A DNA stretch of 64,000 nucleotides, taken from the NCBI RefSeq assembly GCF_007997015.1, contig NZ_VOSM01000002.1, positions 248,001-312,000 on the forward strand. Reading direction: 5' to 3'. Position 1 is the stretch's first letter, and each line of letters opens with the position of its first letter. Positions 53,109 through 61,787 of the stretch are shown piece by piece. Both the position numbers and the translations under genes were made by a program. The notes beneath the pieces are model-generated. The model saw only the letters and a list, made by a program, of their open reading frames with translations, was not told the DNA's origin and did no database searches. This DNA comes from Lujinxingia vulgaris (GTDB lineage: Bacteria > Myxococcota_A > Bradymonadia > Bradymonadales > Bradymonadaceae).

Positions 53109-55748
53109 ATGGCGAGGATGGTGATGAAGATGTGGCCGGCGATGGGGCTGGCGCTTCTCGCGTCGATGGTAGCCGCGGGTTGCGGCTTCAACGACGGATT
53201 GGATCTCGATGATACCGTGGAGGTGCGGGTTCAGGAGCTGAGCTCCTTCTGCTCGGTTCAAGTCGAGGGTTACGGGGCGGTTGATGTTGAGGAGGATTAC
53301 CTCCCCAGCGTCATTGCCTGTGAGAACGGCAACGCTCCGATGGAGGCGCTCAAAGCGCAGGCAGTGGCCGCGCGTACGTACGCGGCGTTTATCGTGGAGG
53401 CGGAGCGTCGCCCGCTGGTTCCGACCACCCGCGACCAGGTCTACGACTGCAGCCACGCGCAGGTTGAGCAGCGCCACCGCGACGCTGTAAACGCCACCCG
53501 CGGTCAGGTCCTGACGCATAACGGTCGCCTGGCGGCGGCGTTTTATGTGGCCGGGGCGATTCCCTCGACCAACAGCTGTCGCGCGGCCCGCGGGGATCGC
53601 GATCCGACGGGCACCGAGAAGTGGGTCACCTACAACCAGGGTCGCACCGGCTCCGGCGTGCGCGGCACCCCCCTGGGAAGCCTCGCCAACCCGGCCAACC
53701 GGGGCGCCAAGAGTCAGAACGGCGCGGCCTGCCTGGCCAACAATGGCTGGGACTACAAGCGCATCCTGCGCTTCTACTACGGCGACGACATCCGCCCGAT
53801 GGTGCCGCCGAACAGCCAGTGCGCCGAGGGCGGGGGTAACCCCGGCGGCGGCGACGTCTGCTCGGGCCTGAGCTCGGGTGGTTCGGGCAACAACTCCGGC
53901 GGCCCCAGCTGCACCGATTCGAGCCAGGCGGTTCAGATCATGCCGCGCTCGGCCTGGAATGCCCGTGCGCCGCGCTACAACACGCCCTCCCACACGCCCA
54001 ACCGCATCACGGTGCACCACACCGTGACCGCCAACGGGGTGGCCGACGGCGCCAACGAAGTGCGTAAGATTCAGCAGATGCACTTCAACCGCCGCTTCCA
54101 CGATGTGGGCTACCACTTCCTGATTTCCCACGATGGCACCATCTACCAGGGGACCCCGGAGAATAAGGTCGGCGCGCACGTCGGTAACCAGAACACCGGC
54201 AACCTGGGCATCTCGCTGCTGGGGAGCTTCCACCTGAGCACGCCGCCCTCGGACGCCCAGCTGAGCAGCCTCTCGCGGCTGATCCGTCACCTGAGCGACA
54301 AGTACAACATCCCCATTAACCGCACCCAGGTGAAGGGTCATGGCGAGCGCGCCGCGACGCTGTGCCCCGGCCAGCAGGTGATGAGCCGCTTCGACTCCAT
54401 TCTGGCAAACGCCAAGGCCGACGCCGTCTGCGAAGGTGGCGACAGCTCCGAAGAAGAGCAGGTCGATGGTCAGGACGTGGCCTCCTACCGCTACGTGCGC
54501 GTCAGCGGCGTGGACCTTGCGCCCAATAACAGTGACAGCCCGCTGGACGGCTATGAGGTCGACGCCATCTACGTGGAGAAGGCCGACGGCACGGTGGTCA
54601 ACGCCGCTCGCGTCGCCTGCAGCCCCGGGGTGCAAAACGCCAACGCCGCGATCGGTGCCAGCGACAACACCAGCTGCGATAACCGCGCACAGACCGCCGC
54701 CGGCGTTCCCCCCGGTGCCGACCTCATCGTGGAGCTGCAGGAGCCCGTCAAGAAGGGCGATGTGCTCTACGTGACCCAGGCCGGCTACCCGGTGGCGCTC
54801 TCGGAGTGCTCGCCAAACGGCACCGCCAAGATCAGCCTCTCCAATGACGGCTCGATCTGGAAGGTCCTCGACACGACCGCCCAGGGCAACCAGCGCTGGA
54901 CGCTGGGCACCGAGCACTTCGTGTATGATGAAGACGATGAAGCCGAAGGCCCCAACGGCGGTGGACTGGAGTTCATCGTGCCGCGCGCCGGCCACTGGTA
55001 CCGTCCCGACATGACCTTTAAGGTCGTGGCCAGCGACCCCCGCATCGTGAAGGTCCGCTACGAGGCCGAGCACGACAACTTCCACCTGGGCACCTCCCAG
55101 GATCGCGCCTCGAACTTTGAGGAAGGCTACACCTACGAGTTCTTCGGTGAGCGCGTGATCTTCGCCATCGGACTCGACGCCAACGGCAACGAAGTTGCTC
55201 GCCGCGAGGTGCGTGTGACGATTACTGACTTCGACGGCACCATCCCCGAAGATCGCCGTGCGCTGCCTTACTACCCCGACGCCAACGTCGACTCGGCGAT
55301 GGCCGAGCGCCTGGCCACCGAAGGTGCCAAGTGTCAGGAGACCGGTGGGCCGCAGCGCTGCTCTCCGGGTAACAACAGCTACAGCCTTGGCCGCTGCTGG
55401 GCGGGCGTGAAGGGTGCGCTTCGTCGCGCGGGCATCAACTTCGATAAGCTGCAAGGCCACGGCCCCTGCTCGGCGTATACCTTCCAGCTCTCGGCCTTCG
55501 GCTTCCGCTGCAACGCCGACGCCAACCCCGATGTGCTGCGCTCGATTGGCCTGCAGAAGGTCGACATCCCCACCACCGAGGCCCCTCGTGGCGCCATCAT
55601 CTCATGGAATAAGGGCTGCATCGGCTACCACGCCGTCCACGGGCATATCGAGATTGTGCGCGAGCCCGGCATTGCCTGCTCCGACTTCTGCGGACGCATT
55701 CGCGGCAATGCCCCTCACTGTGCCAGCGTCTATATGCCGATCAACTAA
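53109..55748 (+). CDS. Multi-enzyme peptidoglycan hydrolase lipoprotein (SpoIID, PGRP amidase, Cys/His hydrolase)
   Basis: 879 residues from ATG 53109, preceded by AGAGGA. A signal sequence ends in lipobox VAAGC (Cys25). Residues about 45-225 are a SpoIID/LytB domain (YLPSVIACENG, EALKAQAVAARTYAAF) with candidate catalytic Glu72. After a Gly/Ser/Asn linker, residues about 280-440 are a PGRP/amidase_2 domain with zinc ligands His304, His411 and Cys419, plus GYHFLISHDGTIYQG. Two beta domains follow (about 475-745). The C-terminal 118 residues resemble a CHAP or NlpC/P60-like hydrolase with Cys763 (GRCWAGVKGAL) and His846 (AVHGHIEI). SpoIID cleaves glycan only after amidases strip the peptides, so the fusion makes enzymatic sense. 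It has a partner lipoprotein gene 19 bases downstream. Confidence 0.87.
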   Translation: MARMVMKMWPAMGLALLASMVAAGCGFNDGLDLDDTVEVRVQELSSFCSVQVEGYGAVDVEEDYLPSVIACENGNAPMEALKAQAVAARTYAAFIVEAERRPLVPTTRDQVYDCSHAQVEQRHRDAVNATRGQVLTHNGRLAAAFYVAGAIPSTNSCRAARGDRDPTGTEKWVTYNQGRTGSGVRGTPLGSLANPANRGAKSQNGAACLANNGWDYKRILRFYYGDDIRPMVPPNSQCAEGGGNPGGGDVCSGLSSGGSGNNSGGPSCTDSSQAVQIMPRSAWNARAPRYNTPSHTPNRITVHHTVTANGVADGANEVRKIQQMHFNRRFHDVGYHFLISHDGTIYQGTPENKVGAHVGNQNTGNLGISLLGSFHLSTPPSDAQLSSLSRLIRHLSDKYNIPINRTQVKGHGERAATLCPGQQVMSRFDSILANAKADAVCEGGDSSEEEQVDGQDVASYRYVRVSGVDLAPNNSDSPLDGYEVDAIYVEKADGTVVNAARVACSPGVQNANAAIGASDNTSCDNRAQTAAGVPPGADLIVELQEPVKKGDVLYVTQAGYPVALSECSPNGTAKISLSNDGSIWKVLDTTAQGNQRWTLGTEHFVYDEDDEAEGPNGGGLEFIVPRAGHWYRPDMTFKVVASDPRIVKVRYEAEHDNFHLGTSQDRASNFEEGYTYEFFGERVIFAIGLDANGNEVARREVRVTITDFDGTIPEDRRALPYYPDANVDSAMAERLATEGAKCQETGGPQRCSPGNNSYSLGRCWAGVKGALRRAGINFDKLQGHGPCSAYTFQLSAFGFRCNADANPDVLRSIGLQKVDIPTTEAPRGAIISWNKGCIGYHAVHGHIEIVREPGIACSDFCGRIRGNAPHCASVYMPIN

Positions 55749-55767
55749 GCCAACACGAGGTCTTGTG

Positions 55768-56373
55768 ATGCGAAACGATAGCGAACAACGAGTCTCCCGG
55801 CGCCTGCGGGCGCTGGGCCGAGCCCTGGCCATCATCGCGCTCCTGAGCCTGAGCGCGGGCTTCAGCATCGGGTGTGAGCGCGAGAGCGTGACGGTCCCTG
55901 GCGACAACCAGAACCAGCCCGACACCGAAGTCCCCGATGAGGATCCCGATACCGGAGATCCTATCTCGGAAGACGACGAGAAGATGATGGACGATGACGC
56001 CGAGCTCATTGAGACCGGCATCCTCAGCGGCTCCTGGCGCGTGGCGATGGTGGAGGGCGACGCCCCGGTGGCCTTCTTCGACATCTTCCACGACCAGGGT
56101 GCCACCGAAGCTCAAGGCACCTACTGGATGATGGACGGTCTCTCCGAGATGCTCGACGGTCTCACCGGCGACTTGAACTCGGTGGAGTTGCAGGGTGATG
56201 ATCTGACGATCACGTTTAACCCCACCACCGACATCGACGAGCTCTACACCCTGGAGCTCAGCCGCGATAACGACGATCTCTTCACCGGGTCGATGACCGC
56301 GGTCAACAACCCCAACGAGTACGAGATCACCTTCGGGCGTCGGGTCTTCGAAGACGACGTCGACGCGCAATAA
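55768..56373 (+). CDS. Small acidic lipoprotein of unknown function
   Basis: 201 residues from ATG 55768. A signal sequence with two arginine clusters leads to lipobox FSIGC, then an Asp/Glu/Pro-rich tether of about 45 residues. The C-terminal domain (about 85-200) looks like a small beta-sandwich or barrel (GSWRVAMVEGDAP, VELQGDDLTITF, GSMTAVNN). It probably forms an operon with the peptidoglycan hydrolase, and a terminator follows. It may be an inhibitor or cofactor of that enzyme, but this is only inference. Confidence 0.78.
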   Translation: MRNDSEQRVSRRLRALGRALAIIALLSLSAGFSIGCERESVTVPGDNQNQPDTEVPDEDPDTGDPISEDDEKMMDDDAELIETGILSGSWRVAMVEGDAPVAFFDIFHDQGATEAQGTYWMMDGLSEMLDGLTGDLNSVELQGDDLTITFNPTTDIDELYTLELSRDNDDLFTGSMTAVNNPNEYEITFGRRVFEDDVDAQ

Positions 56374-56417
56374 GGCAGTCGCGGCGTTTGCGCCGCGGTG
56401 CACGCTGTGAATAATGA

Positions 56418-56460
56418 GGGCCCTCTGGCGGTTGATTTTCGCCAGAGGGCCCTTCTTTTT
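56418..56460 (+). terminator. Strong Rho-independent terminator
   Basis: A perfect 13-bp stem (GGGCCCTCTGGCG at 56418-56430 with its complement at 56440-56452) is followed by TTCTTTTT. It ends the hydrolase and lipoprotein operon. Confidence 0.92.
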
Positions 56461-56510
56461 GTTCTGCCCTGTCGTGTTGCCCAACCTTTTCATCGAGCAA
56501 GTGAGCCTCC

Positions 56511-58280
56511 ATGAGCGCGCCCATCGCGATTCGAATTCAGGTCCCCCAACCTCAGACCCACCTCATCGAGGTGGAGATGCGCGTGATGGCGCTCTCCGAC
56601 GACTCCGAGCTGGTCTTGCGCATGCCGGTGTGGAGCCCGGGGAGCTACCTGGTGCGCGAGTACGCGCGCCACGTGCAGCGCTTTGCAGCCTTTGACAAAG
56701 ATGGCGAGCGCCTGCGTTTCGAAAAGCTCGACAAGGCCAGCTGGAAGATCGATGTGGCGCATGTCGACCAGGTGCGCGTCACCTACCAGGTCTACGCCCA
56801 CGACCTGACCGTGCGCACCAACCACGTCGACACCAGCCACGCCTTCTTCAACTGCGTGGCCACCTGCATGTACCCCGAGGGCCGACTCGACGACGCCATC
56901 GACCTGCACATCACCCCGCCGGAGGGATGGGAGATCTTCTGCGGGCTGGCGCCGGCCGAGGGCTCGAAGACCTACTTTGAGGTCGCCGATTTCGACGAGC
57001 TCTTCGACACCCCGGTGGAGCTCGGGCCGCACCCCTACTTCGACTTCGAGGTTGAGGGCGTGCCCCACCGCTTTGTGATGTGGGGCGTGAGCAACGCCGA
57101 TGTCGACGCGCTCAAAAAGCACGTGCCGGAGCTTGTGAAGGTTAACGCGAAGATGTTTGGCGAGATCCCTTACGAGCGCTACGTCTTCATCAACCACCTG
57201 GTCGACGGCGGCTTTGGCGGGCTGGAGCATCGCCACAGCAGCGTCAATATGTTTGACGCGCGCGGCTTCGATAAGGTTGCTCTCGATGAGGATGGCAACC
57301 TCGGCGACAAGTACGGGAACTTCCTGCGTCTGCTCTGCCACGAGCATTTTCACGCCTACCACGTCAAACGCCTGCGCCCCGAGGCGCTGGGGCCTTTTGA
57401 CTATCAGAATGAGAACTACACCCACGACCTCTGGGCGGTCGAAGGCGTCACGAGCTATTACGACACCTACAACCTCATGGGCACAGGCCTGCTCTCGCCG
57501 GCGGCATATATTGAGCTGCTGGAGAAGCGCGTGCTGGAGCTCTCGCAGTACCCGGGGCGGCTCTTGCATTCGCTGGAGATGGCGAGCTTCGATGCCTGGA
57601 TCAAGTTCTACCGCCCCGATGAGAACACCCGGAACTCCACGGTGTCGTATTATCTGAAGGGCGAGCTTGTGAGCTGGGTGCTGGACCTGTGGATTCGCAC
57701 GAAGACCGGCGGGGAGCGGGCGCTGGCCGATGTGCTGCGCAAGCTCTACCGCGAACATTATAAAGCCCGCGATGAGGGTTACCCGCGTGGTGCGTTTGAG
57801 GCGGCCGTTGGCGAGATCAGCGGCGCGGATCCCACCGAGTTTTTCGATCGTTATATCCGCGGCACCCACGAGATCGCCTGGGAGGAGTTCCTCGCGCCGG
57901 TGGGGCTGCGACTTAAGCCCGTGCACGATGAGCGAGGCGGGGCGAGCATCAAAGCTGTGACGCGCGCTGAAGATGATCGGCGTGTGGTGCGCGAAGTGCT
58001 CGGTGGTGGCCCCGGTGAGCAGGCCGGCCTGTGCGCCGGCGATGTGCTCGTGGCCATCGACCGCTGGGAGGTCGCCGAGCGCGACCCCGACGAGCTCTTG
58101 ATCGACTATGAGGAGGGCGACGTGGTCGACGTGCACGTGTTGCGCCGCGGGCGGCTGCACACCCTGACGATGACGCTGGCCAAGCCCGGGCCGAAGTTCT
58201 ACAAGCTGGAGGTGCGCGCGGACGCCTCGCAGAAGGCGCGCGAGCTTCGCAAAGGTTGGCTCGGAGTGGAGACGTGGTGA
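56511..58280 (+). CDS. M61-family metallopeptidase with PDZ domain
   Basis: 589 residues. The zinc motif HEHFH (His277, Glu278, His281) lies in LLCHEHFHAYHVKRLRPE, and the third ligand is Glu311 in WAVEGVTSYY. GGLEHRHS matches the family aminopeptidase-type motif. A beta-rich N-terminal domain (1-170) precedes it, and a PDZ domain (about 460-560, GPGEQAGLCAGDVLVAID) closes it. There is no signal peptide, so it is probably cytoplasmic. The last bases overlap the CcmH-like gene. Confidence 0.93.
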   Translation: MSAPIAIRIQVPQPQTHLIEVEMRVMALSDDSELVLRMPVWSPGSYLVREYARHVQRFAAFDKDGERLRFEKLDKASWKIDVAHVDQVRVTYQVYAHDLTVRTNHVDTSHAFFNCVATCMYPEGRLDDAIDLHITPPEGWEIFCGLAPAEGSKTYFEVADFDELFDTPVELGPHPYFDFEVEGVPHRFVMWGVSNADVDALKKHVPELVKVNAKMFGEIPYERYVFINHLVDGGFGGLEHRHSSVNMFDARGFDKVALDEDGNLGDKYGNFLRLLCHEHFHAYHVKRLRPEALGPFDYQNENYTHDLWAVEGVTSYYDTYNLMGTGLLSPAAYIELLEKRVLELSQYPGRLLHSLEMASFDAWIKFYRPDENTRNSTVSYYLKGELVSWVLDLWIRTKTGGERALADVLRKLYREHYKARDEGYPRGAFEAAVGEISGADPTEFFDRYIRGTHEIAWEEFLAPVGLRLKPVHDERGGASIKAVTRAEDDRRVVREVLGGGPGEQAGLCAGDVLVAIDRWEVAERDPDELLIDYEEGDVVDVHVLRRGRLHTLTMTLAKPGPKFYKLEVRADASQKARELRKGWLGVETW

Positions 58281-58783
58281 AGACACAACGACAGAAAGGC
58301 GCAGCATGGCTGCTGGTGCTCGTATTGATGGCTCCGGCTTCCCTGGCGCTGGCTCAGGACGTGGCGCGCACCGCCGATGAGGTCTCGCGCATGACCCGCG
58401 AGATCTCCCAGGAGATCTACAGCCCCTACTGCCCGGGCAAGACCCTGGCGATGTGCCCCTCGGCCAACGCCGGCGTGGCGCGCATGGACATCCAGAAGAT
58501 GGCCAGCGATGGCATGGAGAAGGATGCCATCAAAGCCGAACTTCTGGAGCGCTACGGCGAGGGCTTTGAGGTTGTGGAGCCCCCGGCCGAGGATAACGCC
58601 AAGCTGCTGGGCTCGATTTTTGTGGGCCTGATTGTGGCGGTAGTCGCCGTTGTGGCGCTGGCCCGTCGGCGTATGTCTGGCGAGGAGGGCACGAGCGATG
58701 AGGACGCGCTGGCGAGCTCGACCGACCCGGTCGACGATGCCGATGGCTACCTCGACGAGCTGCGCGATGACTATTTGAGTTAA
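58277..58783 (+). CDS. CcmH-like membrane protein
   Basis: 168 residues from a GTG that overlaps the previous stop (GTGA). A signal peptide (AAWLLVLVLMAPASLALAQ) is followed by a CcmH-type domain: two cysteines in SPYCPGKTLAMCPS, then the three-helix region IQKMASDGMEKDAIKAELLERYGEGFE. A transmembrane helix (IFVGLIVAVVAVVALARRR) and an acidic cytoplasmic tail complete it. CcmH reduces apocytochrome c through a CxxC; here the cysteines are separated by six residues. No other cytochrome c maturation gene is in the window. Confidence 0.78.
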   Translation: MKTQRQKGAAWLLVLVLMAPASLALAQDVARTADEVSRMTREISQEIYSPYCPGKTLAMCPSANAGVARMDIQKMASDGMEKDAIKAELLERYGEGFEVVEPPAEDNAKLLGSIFVGLIVAVVAVVALARRRMSGEEGTSDEDALASSTDPVDDADGYLDELRDDYLS

Positions 58784-58817
58784 GCGCTGAGCACCGCAGA
58801 CAGGCTACGATGCAACG

Positions 58818-58848
58818 AAAAAACCGACGCGAGAGCTTCGGTTTTTTT
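58818..58848 (+). terminator. Rho-independent terminator
   Basis: AAAAAACCGA pairs with TCGGTTTTTT around a 10-base loop, 35 bases after the CcmH-like stop. The remaining bases to 58918 hold nothing I can name. Confidence 0.85.
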
Positions 58849-58920
58849 GTTCAGGGAGCAGGGTGTGTGTCTTGTAAGTGTTTGAGAAGATTGGTGAATC
58901 TGGTGATTTAAGGGCGCATG

Positions 58921-58950
58921 AAAAACCCCGGTGCCAGATGACACCGGGGT
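58921..58950 (-). terminator. Terminator of the S1-repeat gene
   Basis: A 9-bp stem (ACCCCGGTG at 58925-58933 with 58942-58950) is followed on the minus strand by TTTTTCATG. It lies about 30 bases past the stop codon. Confidence 0.85.
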
Positions 58951-58980
58951 AACTCGCAACGCCGAGATGTTCCGAGACCT

Positions 58981-60888
58981 TTAGTTCTCGGTCTTCGTTT
59001 CTTCTTCGGAGCTTTGCGCGTCGGCGTCGTCTTCATCGCCGCTCACAACGTCGTCGGTCGTTTCCACGACGTCATCGGTGGTCGCCACCGCCTGGTCGGT
59101 CGTCTCCACGACGTCATCGGTGGTCGCCACCGCCTCGTCGGTCGTCGTGACAACGTCCTCAGCGCTCTCAGCGGCGGCCGCGCTCTCGCTCTTCTCGTCG
59201 GCAGCGGCGTCGTCACTCTTCTCGTCGGTGCTGGCCGCAAGTCCGAGGCGATCGCGCAGGATGTCGCCCAGGGTGGCGGCCGAGGCGTCTTCGTCGGCGT
59301 ACTCGCGCAGGTTGGAGGACTCGTCTTCGAGCTCGTCGCGCTTGAGCGAGAGGCCGATGCGCTGGTTGGCGCGCTCAAAGCTCATGACCAGCGCGTTGAC
59401 CTGCTGGCCGGGGCGCACCACCTCGGCGGCGGAGTTGACGCGGTCGTTGCTCAGCTCCGAGATGTGGATAAGTCCTTCCACGCCGGGGATGATCTCGGCA
59501 AAGGCGCCAAAATCCATCAGACGCGTGATGGTCACATCGACCTTCTGGCCGGGCTTGATGGTCTCAGCGGCCTGCTCCCAGGGGTCGTTGGTGAGCTGCT
59601 TGATGCCCAGGCCGATGCGCTGGTTGTCGGCGTCGGCGTCGAGCACTTTGACCTCAACCTCCTGGCCGAGCTCAAAATGCTCGCGGGGGTTTTCGATCTT
59701 CTCGGTCCAGGAAAGATCGCTGACGTGCACCAGCCCCTCGACGCCTTCTTCAAGCTCCACGAAGAGGCCGAAGTCGGTGATGTTCTTGATCGGGCCTTTC
59801 TGCACCGAGCCCACCGGGTAGCGCTCCACCACGGCGTTCCAGGGGTTCTCGCTGAGCGCCTTGACGCTCAAGCTCAAGCGGCGGTTCTCGCTGTCGATGC
59901 TCAGGAGTTTGACGGCGATCTTCTGGCCGAGCTTGAGCACGTCCTGGGGGTGGTTGATGCGCTCGGTCCAGGAGAGCTCGGTGACGTGCACCAGGCCCTC
60001 CAGGCCGGGCTCCAGCGCCACGAACGCGCCGAAGTCGGCCAGACTCACGACCTCACCCTCCAGGGTCTGGCCCTCGGAGTAGCGCTCGTCGATCTTCTCC
60101 CAGGGGTCGGCCAGAAGTTGTTTGCGGCCCAGGCCCAGGCGCTTTTTGGCCGGGTCCCAGGAGAGCACCACGACCTCGACCTCATCGCCCGGACGCAAGA
60201 GCTCGGAGGGGTGGTCGATGCGGCCCCAGCTCATGTTGGTGACGTGCAGCAGCCCGTCGATGCCGCCGATGTCGATGAAGGCGCCGAAGTTTGTGATGTT
60301 GCGCACCGTGCCGGTAAAGCGCTGGCCTTCGGCCAGCTCTTCGATCAGGGCCTTGCGCTCGGCTTTGCGCTCGCGCTCCAGGAGCGCCTTGCGGCTCACC
60401 ACGACGTTGCCGCGTTTTTTGTCGAACTCCACGACCTGAAACTCGGCACGACGGCCGATGTAGGGGGTCATGTCGTTGACGCGGTGCAGATCGACGTGGC
60501 TGCGCGGCAAAAAGGCGCGAAGTCCGATATCGACCGAGAGGCCGCCCTTATTTTCGCCGGTGATCGTGCCCTCGACGACTTCGCCGGATTTGGCCAGGTG
60601 CTCAAGCCACTCCCAGGTCTGGAGTTTCTGGGCCTTGGTGTAGGAGGCGCTCCAGGCGTCGGCAAGCGGCTGCTCCACCAGGATGCTGACCTCCTGGCCG
60701 GCGGCAAAAGGAAGCTCGGCGGGGAGCTCCTCGCGGGCCACGTGCGCTTTGCGCTCCTGACCCAGATCAAAGATCAGGGCCTTTTCGGTGGCGTCGACGA
60801 AGGTCGCTTTGACCACGGCGTTGTGGAGCGCGTCTTCATCGAGGGTGGTGGCCAGCTGGGCGCGCTCAAGGAGGGTGGTCTCGGACAT
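58981..60888 (-). CDS. rpsA: S1-domain RNA-binding protein (ribosomal protein S1-like)
   Basis: 635 residues from ATG 60888; a TTG two codons earlier is also in frame. Six S1/OB-fold repeats are visible, for example GTVRNITNFGAFIDIGGIDG and the related segments near residues 285, 370 and 455. A 110-residue acidic tail follows, containing a 14-residue repeat (AVATTDDVVETTDQ and near-copies). The six-repeat plan matches bacterial ribosomal protein S1, which unfolds mRNA at translation initiation. A paralogous S1 protein cannot be excluded. Confidence 0.9.
   Translation of the reverse strand: MSETTLLERAQLATTLDEDALHNAVVKATFVDATEKALIFDLGQERKAHVAREELPAELPFAAGQEVSILVEQPLADAWSASYTKAQKLQTWEWLEHLAKSGEVVEGTITGENKGGLSVDIGLRAFLPRSHVDLHRVNDMTPYIGRRAEFQVVEFDKKRGNVVVSRKALLERERKAERKALIEELAEGQRFTGTVRNITNFGAFIDIGGIDGLLHVTNMSWGRIDHPSELLRPGDEVEVVVLSWDPAKKRLGLGRKQLLADPWEKIDERYSEGQTLEGEVVSLADFGAFVALEPGLEGLVHVTELSWTERINHPQDVLKLGQKIAVKLLSIDSENRRLSLSVKALSENPWNAVVERYPVGSVQKGPIKNITDFGLFVELEEGVEGLVHVSDLSWTEKIENPREHFELGQEVEVKVLDADADNQRIGLGIKQLTNDPWEQAAETIKPGQKVDVTITRLMDFGAFAEIIPGVEGLIHISELSNDRVNSAAEVVRPGQQVNALVMSFERANQRIGLSLKRDELEDESSNLREYADEDASAATLGDILRDRLGLAASTDEKSDDAAADEKSESAAAAESAEDVVTTTDEAVATTDDVVETTDQAVATTDDVVETTDDVVSGDEDDADAQSSEEETKTEN
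59057..59145. repeat. 42-bp coding repeat in the S1-like gene tail
   Basis: Two near-identical 42-bp units and part of a third encode AVATTDDVVETTD(Q/D). The first begins at 59057 and the second at 59099. It is in frame and keeps the tail acidic. Confidence 0.8.
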
Positions 60889-60956
60889 GTTCAAGATCCG
60901 GGGTTATGCGGGTTCGGGGCCGGGTGTTGGCCTGCGGGGCATCGAGGGGTGCGTCG

Positions 60957-60986
60957 GTTGTAGTGATGGCAAGCCGACGCTGTCAA
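60957..60986 (-). promoter_or_regulatory. Sigma-70-type promoter of the S1-like gene
   Basis: Minus-strand TTGACA (60981-60986) is a perfect -35 box, and TACAAC (60957-60962) lies 18 bases downstream. The site falls just after the stop of the zinc-ribbon gene, about 60 bases before the start codon. Confidence 0.6.
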
Positions 60987-60993
60987 TCCGGGC

Positions 60994-61524
60994 TCAGGAC
61001 TCGGTCTTGTCGCGCTTGCGGATGAAGACGCCGCCGCCGGCTTTCTGGCGACCGGCCAGGCGCTCTTTCGAGGGGGTCTCCTGCTCCTGGTGGCAGCGCT
61101 TGCAGAAGAAGTCTTCGCCGGGTTTGGGGAAGAAGGGCAGCAGATCCTGGCGGCCGCATTCGGCGCAGGTGAACTCCCAGGAGGTTTTCGACTCGCGCTC
61201 TTCCTCGCGGCGTTTGGCCTGCTCGGTGCGGGCCCAGGGCGAATCGCTGCCGAAGAGCGTGCGGGCGCAGGCGGTGCAGAGCACCTCTTCGAGTTTGGCG
61301 CCTTTGGGCATGTAGTCGAGGGTGTCGGGCTTGCCGCACTCGCTGCAGGTAATAGGCAGCATCACGCGGGTGCCGTGCTTGCGGCGCGGGATATGCTTTT
61401 TGTCGCCTTTGCGTTTGGCGATGCGCGCCTGCTGGCAGGACCCACAGATCGCGCGCGTGCCGGGAGGAGGAGCCTGCGCGACATCTTCGATCGCTTTACA
61501 TTCGGCGCAGATAATCTTGGGCAT
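60994..61524 (-). CDS. Triple zinc-ribbon protein
   Basis: 176 residues. Three CxxC...CxxC ribbons lie in series: CAEC with CGSC, CSEC with CTAC, and CAEC with CKRC. The third (LLPFFPKPGEDFFCKRCHQ) matches the zinc-ribbon pattern of small CxxC-type proteins common in deltaproteobacteria and planctomycetes. Lys- and Arg-rich segments between them could bind nucleic acid. The function is not known. It lies directly upstream of the S1-like gene on the same strand. Confidence 0.85.
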   Translation of the reverse strand: MPKIICAECKAIEDVAQAPPPGTRAICGSCQQARIAKRKGDKKHIPRRKHGTRVMLPITCSECGKPDTLDYMPKGAKLEEVLCTACARTLFGSDSPWARTEQAKRREEERESKTSWEFTCAECGRQDLLPFFPKPGEDFFCKRCHQEQETPSKERLAGRQKAGGGVFIRKRDKTES

Positions 61525-61641
61525 GAGCGGATCCTATGAACTTGTGGGGGGGGAGGGGGTGTGTCGAGGGTCAGCAACGCGCCGGGGGGCGAGCTTCTTC
61601 CAGAAGGTGCGGCCGGAGCGCCGGGGTGCGCGTCGCGAAAG

Positions 61642-61670
61642 TGGGTAGGTCAGCCGTGATCAAATGTCAA
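61642..61670 (-). promoter_or_regulatory. Weak candidate promoter of the zinc-ribbon gene
   Basis: A perfect -35 TTGACA (minus strand, 61665-61670) is followed 17 bases later by TACCCA, a poor -10. The surrounding 61525-61787 gap also has a hairpin-like GC repeat near 61710-61730 that could end the upstream gene. Confidence 0.3.
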
Positions 61671-61787
61671 CGATCGGGCGAGTTTTGGTGGTTTTTTGGG
61701 CTCACCGCGCCCCCCGCGTCGGTGATGGGGGCGCGTGTGAGAGCGCAGGCACGTGTGCGATGTGCGCAGGCGGCCGGAGCTTTGATG

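Noticed and set aside
53091-55460. Very long minus-strand open frame (789 codons) opposite the peptidoglycan hydrolase gene
   Set aside because: GC-rich codon bias opens antisense frames. The translation has no family resemblance, whereas the plus strand encodes three recognisable enzyme domains. Similar shadows at 258-1523, 1710-3347, 15016-16581 and 21866-23491 were left out for the same reason.
61657-61669. Third copy of the TGACA-N3-TGTCA activator site
   Set aside because: TGATCAAATGTCA differs at two positions, breaks the left half-site, and has no sigma-54 promoter nearby.
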